Assembly (NCBI GenBank): GCA_024404275.1
Contig: JAKSQG010000028.1
Location: forward strand, 1-14,444
Length of the DNA: 14,444 bases
DNA from: Clostridia bacterium
Lineage (GTDB): Bacteria; Bacillota; Clostridia; Christensenellales; Aristaeellaceae
Direction of reading: 5' to 3'
The translations under genes and the position numbers were made by a program. The stretch's first letter is position 1. Every line of letters starts with the position of its first letter. Below the pieces are notes generated by a model that worked only from the letters and a program-made list of their open reading frames with translations, was not told where the DNA came from and did not search any database. This document shows, piece by piece, positions 1 through 6,443 of the stretch.

Positions 1-7
1 TTTTGAG

Positions 8-36
8 TTTTTTTCACTTTTTTTTGAACTTTTTTT
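8..36. other. Phased T-tracts, likely intrinsically curved DNA
   Basis: Three runs of 7, 8 and 7 T (8-14, 18-25, 30-36) have centres about 10.5 and 11.5 bases apart, close to one helical turn, after a shorter run at 1-4. Such phased A/T-tracts are known to bend DNA. The array lies about 150 bases upstream of the promoter at 192-220, rather far for a classical UP element. It might instead belong to something left of the window. Curvature is inferred, not measured. Confidence 0.4.
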
Positions 37-38
37 CG

Positions 39-83
39 AAAACGAACGGGGTTTTAGCCTCAAACAGCTATTGTTCGTGTTTT
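39..83. repeat. Imperfect inverted repeat in the upstream non-coding region
   Basis: ACGAAC at 42-47 is mirrored by GTTCGT at 73-78. The flanks AAA (39-41) and TTTT (80-83) extend the pairing past a bulged G. Inside, GGGG (48-51) can pair with CCTC (58-61) around a TTTTAG loop. It could be a weak terminator for a plus-strand gene left of the window, since a short T-run follows the right arm, or an operator. The remainder of 1-252 holds no gene I can support: no tRNA, no riboswitch that I recognise and no credible small ORF. Confidence 0.3.
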
Positions 84-191
84 AGTCAATATATAGTGTG
101 TACGTCATTATAACCCCACAACGGGCAACGTACAGCCAAAGAAGAGCATTCGTAACTTCCTTCAAAATTGTGCTGAAAAATTGTCCGGCTC

Positions 192-220
192 TTGTCATTT
201 TTCGTGTTTGATGGTAGAAT
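192..220 (+). promoter_or_regulatory. Sigma-A type promoter for the HAD/GntR/isomerase operon
   Basis: TTGTCA (192-197) and TAGAAT (215-220) each match the consensus at 5 of 6 positions with a 17-base spacer. A TG at 212-213 gives an extended -10. Transcription would begin near 226-228, leaving a short leader with AGGGAGG at 235-241 ahead of the ATG at 253. It is the best-matching promoter in the window. The third gene's neighbour, a GntR regulator in the same operon, is a candidate for autoregulation here, but I saw no clear operator palindrome. Confidence 0.75.
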
Positions 221-252
221 AAGTCATACCTTTTAGGGAGGCAATCATAGAT

Positions 253-981
253 ATGGATCAGAACGTTAAGCTCATTGCCATGGATCTTGACGGCACACTG
301 ACACAGCATCGTTCTCTCCTCGGAGAAGAAAACCGTGCTGTGCTGAGTGAGCTCAAACAGCATTATGAGCTGCTCATGGTCGGGGCCGGCACCTGCCGCC
401 GCATATTTGATCAGATGCAGCAGTTTCCTATAAACATTATCGGCAACTACGGTATGCAGGAATCCCGCTATACAGATAAAAACGGTTTTGAACTTATCCG
501 CAGTGAGGATGCTTCCGTTGACAAAGCAGAAGTGCTTCGCCGTTCCGCCGCCATCCGCAACAAGTATGCTTTGAACACCTGGGCCGGTGAAACGCTTGAG
601 ATCCATCCGACCGGTATGCTCACCTTTCCCGTCCTGGGCACAAAGGCGCAGATCGCCGACAAGCTAAGCTATGACCCCGATAAATCCAAGCGCACTGTGA
701 TGTATCCTTTTGTAAAGGAACTCTTTTATGACTATAACGTCATGATCGGCGGCAGCTCTTCCTTTGATATCGTTCCCGGTCGCTTCGGCAAGAAGAACGC
801 GCTGACCCGCTATATGGCAGAGCACGGCTACACCATGGATCAGGTCGTCTACTGCGGCGACGATTTCGCCGAGGGCGGCAACGATCATGATGTGTATGCT
901 GCGGGCTTCCGCTTTATCAAGGTGGACCATTATCAGAATTTCGGCCGGCTCATCCGTGAAGCCGGTCTGTTGGGAGATTGA
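253..981 (+). CDS. HAD-IIB phosphatase, phosphomannomutase-like
   Basis: A cytoplasmic protein of 242 residues, probably a phosphosugar phosphatase or mutase of the HAD superfamily. Motif I is DLDGT at residues 11-15, with D11 the expected nucleophile and D13 the acid/base. The lysine of motif III lies in GRFGKKNAL. Motif IV reads GDDFAEGGNDHD near residues 203-214. The pairing of SFDIVPGRFGKK with a GGNDH loop resembles eukaryotic-type alpha-phosphomannomutases (the GDKT...GGND signature) more than generic Cof phosphatases. Length fits that subfamily. The ATG at 253 is supported by AGGGAGG ending 11 bases upstream. It is the first gene of an operon with a GntR/UTRA regulator (3-base gap) and a TIM-barrel sugar isomerase, which suggests a sugar-phosphate substrate. 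Exact substrate is unknown; mutase versus phosphatase activity cannot be settled from sequence. It stops at TGA. Confidence 0.85.
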   Translation: MDQNVKLIAMDLDGTLTQHRSLLGEENRAVLSELKQHYELLMVGAGTCRRIFDQMQQFPINIIGNYGMQESRYTDKNGFELIRSEDASVDKAEVLRRSAAIRNKYALNTWAGETLEIHPTGMLTFPVLGTKAQIADKLSYDPDKSKRTVMYPFVKELFYDYNVMIGGSSSFDIVPGRFGKKNALTRYMAEHGYTMDQVVYCGDDFAEGGNDHDVYAAGFRFIKVDHYQNFGRLIREAGLLGD

Positions 982-984
982 TTT

Positions 985-1704
985 ATGGCTACGCTCTATT
1001 CTCAGGTGGAAAACTATGTCCGTGAGGGGATCAACAACGGCCGATGGGCACCCGGTGATGTGCTGCCCAAAGAAGTCGAGTTGTGCGAGCAGTTCGGCGT
1101 CAGCCGTCCGACGGTGCGCACCGCGCTGAGCAAGCTGGTACAGGAAGGCTACATCCAGCGCATCAAGCGTAAGGGCACCGTGGTGCGTGAATGGCGCACG
1201 CTGGCTTCCTCCACCCTCTTCATCGAATCCTTCCATAAAGAACTGGAAGAAGAAGATGTGGATGTGGTGACCGAGGTGCTCGATCGCCGTCTGGTCGATG
1301 CCCCCGAGGATGTGCGCAAGCACCTGCATCTGCCCACGGGCGCAAAGATGGCGCTGCTGCGCCGGCTGTGCTATGCCCGTGACTCCTTTGCCAAGGGACC
1401 TGTTGTGCTGACCACTTCTTATCTGAATGAAAAGATCTGGCCCGTGCTGAAGGACTCCGACCTGGAGCATGTTTCGCTGCATGCCGTAACGGAGCAGTGC
1501 GACTGCAAGCGTGTGCAGATGGAAAAGGAGATCACGCTGCACTATCTGACCGTTGACGAAGCACGCATTCTGTGCGAAAGCACCGGTGCGCCTGCCTTCA
1601 AGGTCAGCACCGTCAGCTATGACCGTCACGGACGTGTGGTGGACTGGTGCGAAAGCATCTATCCCCCAAACCGCAACAAGTTTACCCTGTGCATCCGCAA
1701 GTAA
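985..1704 (+). CDS. GntR family transcriptional regulator with UTRA domain
   Basis: A DNA-binding repressor or activator of 239 residues. The N-terminal winged helix-turn-helix spans about residues 1-68, with the family pattern of an acidic 'LPKEVELCEQFGVSR' recognition region followed by 'RTALSKLVQEGYI' and a wing ending near KGTVV. The C-terminal part (about 95-232) fits the UTRA ligand-binding fold of the HutC subfamily, including the late 'YDRHGRVVDWCESIYPPNR' stretch where ligand-binding arginines usually lie. UTRA regulators generally sense phosphorylated sugars or amino-acid derived metabolites. The gene begins 3 bases after the HAD phosphatase stop, with GGGAG at 972-976 inside the end of that gene, so the two are almost certainly co-transcribed. 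A role in controlling this operon in response to its sugar-phosphate is a reasonable inference. Stop is TAA. Confidence 0.9.
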   Translation: MATLYSQVENYVREGINNGRWAPGDVLPKEVELCEQFGVSRPTVRTALSKLVQEGYIQRIKRKGTVVREWRTLASSTLFIESFHKELEEEDVDVVTEVLDRRLVDAPEDVRKHLHLPTGAKMALLRRLCYARDSFAKGPVVLTTSYLNEKIWPVLKDSDLEHVSLHAVTEQCDCKRVQMEKEITLHYLTVDEARILCESTGAPAFKVSTVSYDRHGRVVDWCESIYPPNRNKFTLCIRK

Positions 1705-1720
1705 TCTGAATTCTATATAA

Positions 1721-1737
1721 AGAAGGTGTTTTGGTTG
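1721..1737 (+). promoter_or_regulatory. RBS and TTG start of the isomerase
   Basis: AGAAGG at 1721-1726 is followed by 8 bases and then TTG at 1735-1737. A GTG at 1726 lies in the same frame but overlaps the Shine-Dalgarno itself. Starting at TTG gives MRLSTSSNI, which matches the usual 'MKLSTSTN' type N-terminus (strand 1 of the barrel) of this family. Confidence 0.7.
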
Positions 1738-2661
1738 CGCCTTTCCACCTCCAGCAATATCTGCAATTTTGACCGCGGTCAGCCCTACATGGTGTCGTTT
1801 GAAGAAGCCCTCCGCATCTGCGCCGCCGCCGGTTACAAATACATCGATGCCAATCTTTGCGGTCTTGCCCGCCCCGGCAAGAAGGTCAGCCCTCTGACGC
1901 AGGAGGACTGGATGGAGAAGGCAAAATAGTGGCGGCAGCTGGCGGATGAGCTGGGGATCACGCTTTTGCAGGGTCACGCCTGGTGGGCCATCGGTCGCGG
2001 CGTACAGCAAGGAGAAAACCCCGGTGACGAATTCGGGGAAGAGATGATGCGCCGCAGCGTACTGGCAGCGGAGCAGTTGGGCATCCGTGAGCTGGTGGTG
2101 CACCCCTACTCGGTCTTCCGGGGCGACACAATGCTGACAGATGAGGGGTACGCCGACAATCTGCGCTATTTCAGCCGTTGGGCGGCATTTTTCAAGCAGC
2201 ACAACATGGAAATGTGCATTGAAAACATGGTTGGCAAGCCCGGCAGTGAAAACCCGAGCATCTGGGCTGACGTCACCCGTCTGTGCCGTCTTGTCGACGA
2301 GATCGGCGAGCCGCATGTGGGGACTTGTCTGGATACCGGCCATGCATTCCTGTCAGGAGATGATCCCGCCGCATGCGCGCGGCAAATGGGCAGCCGGCTC
2401 AAGGCTACACACATTGCCGACAACAAGGGCGACCGGGATGCGCACGTCTCCCCCTTCATGGGCAGTATTGACTGGCCGGAGCTGGTGCGTGCCCTGCGTG
2501 ACATCGGTTATCAGAATGATTTCTCCTTTGAAACGCAGAACCTGTCCGCCTGCTTCCCGCTGGCGGTGCAGCCGGAGATCATCCGCTTCTCGTATACGCT
2601 GGGTGAATACCTGCTCTCCGACGCACTGTTTACCGATATCGGACAGCAGCCGCCGATGTAA
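1735..2661 (+). CDS. Sugar phosphate isomerase/epimerase (TIM barrel), interrupted by in-frame TAG
   Basis: Read through the TAG, this is a 308-residue xylose-isomerase-like TIM barrel (AP_endonuc_2 family), which probably epimerises or isomerises a keto-sugar or sugar phosphate. The metal-ligand set expected from D-psicose/tagatose 3-epimerases is intact: E163 (in CIENM), D200 and H203 (CLDTGH), H226 (THIAD), D235/H237, and E266 (FSFETQN). TAG is codon 65 (1927-1929), at the end of a helix 'DWMEKAK' and before 'WRQLADELGI', with no shift in frame. The stretch before TAG supplies the first strands and helices of the barrel, so neither half is a whole domain. The next ATG downstream (1966) would lack about a quarter of the fold. 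Third gene of the HAD/GntR operon; ends TAA before a terminator. If TAG is a true stop here it is a pseudogene, but the preserved active site argues against decay. Confidence 0.8.
1927..1929 (+). other. In-frame TAG, codon 65 of the isomerase
   Basis: The reading is AAA-TAG-TGG. Upstream and downstream frames are the same and both read as one barrel protein. The base following TAG is T. Glu or Gln would suit the surrounding amphipathic helix; the residue cannot be fixed from this site alone. Confidence 0.85.
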
Positions 2662-2674
2662 ACTTTGCTGATTG

Positions 2675-2707
2675 CCGCTTTCTGTATGATACAGGAAGCG
2701 GTTTTTT
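2675..2707 (+). terminator. Rho-independent terminator after the isomerase operon
   Basis: CCGCTTTCTGTAT (2675-2687) pairs with ATACAGGAAGCGG (2689-2701) with a single T-G wobble. The innermost pairs open to form the loop. A run of six T follows at 2702-2707. It lies 13 bases past the isomerase TAA. Confidence 0.9.
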
Positions 2708-2709
2708 GT

Positions 2710-2739
2710 TTGCGCAATCTGATTCCGCTGTGTTATAAT
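2710..2739 (+). promoter_or_regulatory. Extended -10 promoter for the CotH-family gene
   Basis: A perfect TATAAT (2734-2739) is preceded by TG at 2731-2732, and a weak -35 TTGCGC (2710-2715) lies 18 bases upstream. It sits directly after the terminator, so the CotH-family gene is a separate transcription unit. GGAGG at 2772-2776 is 8 bases from the ATG. Confidence 0.7.
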
Positions 2740-2784
2740 ATATATCTGTACGATTTTGCCGCGTTCTGCACGGAGGCTTGAGAT

Positions 2785-4776
2785 ATGAAAAAAACATTCC
2801 TTCTGCTTATGTTCCTGCTGGCGCTGCTGCCCATTGGCGTAAGCGCCGACATCATCATCAATGAGGCCATGGCCAGCAACGGCGTGTTCCTCAATGAACG
2901 CCACGACGACTGGATCGAACTGTACAACAGCGGCAGCGACAAGGTATCGCTGGAGGGATGGTATCTGAGCAACGATCCCTTCAATCTGCACAAGTGGAGC
3001 TTTCCCGCCAAGGCTTCCATCAAAAAGGACGGCTACCTCGTTATTTATTGTACCGATGATGATGTGATCACAGGCGGTCCCTCCGGTGCCATCTATGCCA
3101 ATTTCAAACTGTCCGCCAAAGGCGAATCGGTCTATCTGACCGACCCCGACGGCAGCACGACCTCTGTGACCTTCGGTGCACAGTTTGGCAACATATCAAG
3201 CGGTATTCCAAGCGGAGGTGAGGGCTGGCATTACCTGGAGAAGTCCACCCCCGGGGCTGTCAACAGCAGCGCCGCTTATGACGCCCGTGCCAAGGAGCCT
3301 GTCATCGAAACCGCCGCCGGCTTTTACAGCGGCAGCGTCATCGTGACCATGAGCTGTGCCGAGGGACAGGAAATACGCTACACCACGGACAGCAGCGAGC
3401 CCGACCGCAATTCAACGCTGTACACGGAGCCCTTTGAGATCAAAAAGACCACGGTCATCCGCGCCCGTGCCTTTGGCAGTGAGCTGCTCGGCTCCACCAC
3501 CGCAGGCAGCACCTTCTTCATCAACGACGCCGCGGTGGATGCGTCGGTCCCCATCGTTTCCATCTATACCGATCGCGATTACTTCTTCTCCAACAAAATG
3601 GGCATCCTCGTGGAAGGCAACGCCAAGAACCCCAATTATAACCGCAACTGGGAATACCCGGTGACCATTGAGTATTTTGACGAGAACAAGACCCGTGTGA
3701 TCGCCCAGACAGGCAGCGTCAAGGTCAACGGCGGCTCCTCCCGTCAGAATCGTCAGAAAAAATCACTGGCCATTTACGCCCGCAGCGTATACGGCGGCAG
3801 CGACAGCTTTGATTATCCCTTCTTCGAAAACCGCGATTACGATTCTTATTCCACCATTCTGCTGCGCTCCACCGCCTCCGACTTCAACTCCTGCCGCTTG
3901 CGCGACGCGGTATTCGGTGAGATGAGTGACGGTCTCGGCGTCTACTATCAGGCAGGTCGCCCCATCATTGTCTTCATCAACGGCGAATACTACGGTCACT
4001 ACAATCTGCGTGAAAAGCCCAACAAGTATTCCCTGGCACAGTGGGAGGGCATTACCGACCCCGATGTCATCAAGGGCGTGGATATTCTGATGGGCACCGG
4101 CATGAACGCCACCGATGTGGTGCAGGGCAGCTCCGCCGACTGGGTGGAACTGATGAACTACTGCCGGAAGAACAAACTGGACACTCCCGAAAAACTGCAG
4201 TATGTGCTGGACAGGGTCGATATCGACAGCCTGTACAACTACGCTATCTTTAATATCATCCTCGGCAACTACGATATCGGCAACACCCGCGTATATCGTT
4301 TCCCCGGTGGAAAATGGAAGTTTATGCTGCATGACATCGAATCCGGCTGCATGGGCGACAAGAGCGATCCCCTTGGTTCCATCATCCGCAGCAAAAGCAG
4401 CAAGACCAACAACTATCCTCACTATATTCTGGCCGCGCTGCTGGAGCAGGAGGAATACAAGGATCTGTTCCTGCGCCGCACCGCGGAGATCGTCAAAAGC
4501 AATTTCCTTTATTCCGAACAGGTCAAGCCCATCTATGAAAAATGGTCCGCCAAGCTGGAAGAGCTGCTGCCGCGGCATCTGACCAAGTTCCGCAGTTTCA
4601 GCAGCATCAAAGACTGGCGTGTCAATGTGAAAGCCAGCATGTATTATGCGCGTATCCGTCCGCGCAAGATGATCGATCAGATCTGTTCCAAGCTGGGCGT
4701 CCAATCCGCCGCCAAGCAGGAGTATTTCGGTGAGGTCTTCAAGCTGCTGGACATTTACAATGCCGAAGGAACATAA
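2785..4776 (+). CDS. Secreted lamin-tail / CotH-kinase family protein
   Basis: A 663-residue exported protein with three recognisable parts. Residues 1-21 form a signal peptide (KK, a hydrophobic core, and VSA just before D22) with no lipobox cysteine. Residues 22 to about 125 look like a lamin-tail domain (IIINEAMASNG, then DDWIELYN, then LEGWYLSND). Residues about 172-249 resemble the chitobiase/hexosaminidase C-terminal beta-sandwich (EIRYTTDSSEPD, then TVIRARAF). The rest is a CotH kinase domain with 'FINGEYYGHYNLREKPN', and LHDIESG at 515-521, where D517 and E519 occupy the usual metal-binding D-x-D position. CotH of Bacillus phosphorylates spore-coat proteins. Here the export signal and adhesive-like N-terminal modules point to a surface or extracellular kinase. 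Substrate unknown. Ends TAA, convergent with the polA operon. Confidence 0.85.
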   Translation: MKKTFLLLMFLLALLPIGVSADIIINEAMASNGVFLNERHDDWIELYNSGSDKVSLEGWYLSNDPFNLHKWSFPAKASIKKDGYLVIYCTDDDVITGGPSGAIYANFKLSAKGESVYLTDPDGSTTSVTFGAQFGNISSGIPSGGEGWHYLEKSTPGAVNSSAAYDARAKEPVIETAAGFYSGSVIVTMSCAEGQEIRYTTDSSEPDRNSTLYTEPFEIKKTTVIRARAFGSELLGSTTAGSTFFINDAAVDASVPIVSIYTDRDYFFSNKMGILVEGNAKNPNYNRNWEYPVTIEYFDENKTRVIAQTGSVKVNGGSSRQNRQKKSLAIYARSVYGGSDSFDYPFFENRDYDSYSTILLRSTASDFNSCRLRDAVFGEMSDGLGVYYQAGRPIIVFINGEYYGHYNLREKPNKYSLAQWEGITDPDVIKGVDILMGTGMNATDVVQGSSADWVELMNYCRKNKLDTPEKLQYVLDRVDIDSLYNYAIFNIILGNYDIGNTRVYRFPGGKWKFMLHDIESGCMGDKSDPLGSIIRSKSSKTNNYPHYILAALLEQEEYKDLFLRRTAEIVKSNFLYSEQVKPIYEKWSAKLEELLPRHLTKFRSFSSIKDWRVNVKASMYYARIRPRKMIDQICSKLGVQSAAKQEYFGEVFKLLDIYNAEGT

Positions 4777-4793
4777 ATCATCAACATAAAAAC

Positions 4794-4840
4794 CACCCTT
4801 GCACTCGCGAAAGAAATCTCTTCTTCTCTGTGCAAGGGTG
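4794..4840. terminator. Bidirectional terminator between convergent operons
   Basis: CACCCTTGCAC (4794-4804) pairs perfectly with GTGCAAGGGTG (4830-4840). The 25-base loop can form a smaller AAGAA/TTCTT helix. On the plus strand TTATTATT follows. On the minus strand the stem is followed by GGTTTTTATG, so it can end both the CotH-family gene and the polA-to-SBP operon. It also begins only 32 bases past the TAA proposed for the SBP, where a terminator would be expected. Confidence 0.85.
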
Positions 4841-4871
4841 TTATTATTGAGGGTAATTGTCTTTTCTTTTG

Positions 4872-6443
4872 TTACCTTCTGAAACTGTCCAGACCGCGCA
4901 GCACCTACGGCTCGCGCACGTCACGGGCATCGGTGAACATCTCGCGCGTCAGGATGGCGCCGTTGCGGTAATACAGGCAGATGAACGGACAATCCTGCCA
5001 GAACAGATTCTGAATGTCGATGAGCGCGCTCTTATAGGAATCAAAATCCAGCGCAGCGCGCAGCTTTTTGTGCAGCGCATCCATGGAGGAATTTTTATAA
5101 CGGCCGTAGTTGCCGGTGTTGCCGCTCATCAGCAGATAGCCGGGGTCCGGCGTAAAATCGATGTTGTAGGCGCAGATGCATAAGTCATAGCTGGCGGCAT
5201 TCAGTTTTTCCTGCGCGTTTTTGAAGGTATAGGTCACCACGGAGCATTCAATGCCCACCGCCGCAAGATCATCGGCGATGCGGTTGGCCGTTTCCACGCG
5301 TACGGAATTGTCCTGCTCCTCATACACATAAAAGCGCAGATGCAGATTGGCTTTGCCGCCGTTGATGATGGTATCCCGCACGCCGTCGCCGTCGGTATCG
5401 GTCCACCCGGCTTCCTCCAGCAGCGCCATGGCCTTCTGGCGGTTGGTCTCCTGTTTGGTGGCACCATCCCAGTACGTCCAGGTATTGGGAATCAGCGGCG
5501 TATCGGTACGGGTGACCATGCCGTAATACACATTGTTGGCGATGTCGTCAATGTTGATGGCGTAGCGGATGGCCTGACGCACCCGCACATCATTCAGCTC
5601 CCGGGACGCGTTATTGAGCATGAGCACTTCCAGCTGGGTAGTGCGGAAGTCAATGTTATAAGAGTTGACGCCGCTGCGGTACTGTGCCGCCGTGATGGCG
5701 CGGGTCAGGATGGCATCGACGTTACCGTACTCGTAGTCGGTGATCAGGCTGCGGCTCTTGTCATAGAAGATCACCATGATCTGTTTATAGTCGGGTGCCT
5801 GTTTCCACCAGCCATTGTAGGCGGACAAAAGCAGATAGGAATCCTTATCGTAGATATCCAGATAATAGGCGCCTGTGCCCACGGGGTTAGCCGCCTGGAC
5901 CTCGCTGCTTTTGAGGACAGGGAAGGTCATGGCATACAGGAAACCGAAATTGGCGCGGTCTGTCGTGATGACCACGGTGGAGTTGTCACTGGCCTGAATG
6001 CTGTTGACAAAATACTTGAGGGTGGAATAGCGGCCTGTTTTTTCTTCATTCGCCAGGCGCAAAATCTCCTGCGCCGTCGCTACCACATCATAGGCTGTCA
6101 GCGGCGTGCCATCGTGAAAGGTAATGCCTTTGCGTAAATAAAAATACCATGTTTTTCCGTTCGCGGAGGAGGAGTAGCTTTCGCACAGACAGGGCTGCGG
6201 CATATAGTCATCATCCAGCTACAGCAGACCCTCGTACATCAGGTCGGTCACGCTCATGAATTCGCGCTCCACCGGCACCAGCGGATTGACCTTTTCGGTG
6301 GCCACCGAAATAATGCCGATATGCAGCGCGTCAGACACATAATCCGCCCCCGCCGTCTGCGGCATCATGGAAAGCAGCAGCACTGCCAGCAAAAGCAGGC
6401 TGTTAATGCGCGTCCGGATAGAAATGCTGGAAATAGATCGCAT
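4872..6443 (-). CDS. ABC-type peptide/solute-binding protein (SBP_bac_5), two in-frame TAGs
   Basis: Read through both TAGs this is a 523-residue extracellular solute-binding protein of the oligopeptide/nickel family (usual length 500-560). The ATG at 6443 gives an N-terminus of RTR plus a leucine-rich core and a likely cut after QTAGA. No lipobox cysteine is present. The family signature region lies just after the first TAG: LDDDYMPQPCLCESY, then KTWYFYLRKGITFHDGTPL and AYDVVATAQEI. C-terminal landmarks include 'VRQAIRYAINIDDIA'. TAG at codon 75 (6219-6221) separates MYEGLL from LDDDY. TAG at codon 513 (4905-4907) follows DVREP and precedes VLRGLDSFRR and TAA. As I recall, homologues carry a similar RGI-x-SF tail. 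The start overlaps the lytic transglycosylase by 41 bases. No permease or ATPase genes lie nearby, so its transporter partner is unseen; uptake of cell-wall peptides is only a guess. Confidence 0.8.
4905..4907 (-). other. In-frame TAG, codon 513 near the C-terminus of the SBP
   Basis: The minus-strand reading is CCG-TAG-GTG. The frame runs ten more codons (VLRGLDSFRR) to TAA at 4872-4874. Taken alone this TAG could be an ordinary stop. The family-like tail and the other TAGs in the window favour readthrough. The base following TAG is G. Confidence 0.6.
6219..6221 (-). other. In-frame TAG, codon 75 of the SBP
   Basis: The minus-strand reading is CTG-TAG-CTG, inside the conserved 'YEGL(F/L)-x-LD-x-x-Y-x-P-x-P-x-LAES' block of the family. 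The position is variable in relatives, often E, S, T or Q. The base following TAG is C. Confidence 0.85.

Noticed and set aside
82..606. A 174-codon minus-strand open frame covering the first promoter
   Set aside because: It overlaps the HAD gene and its promoter, and the composition is unlike the real genes. No supported start.
664..2343. A 559-codon minus-strand open frame across the HAD, GntR and isomerase genes
   Set aside because: It is antisense to three recognised genes in one operon, with no ribosome binding site or family resemblance.
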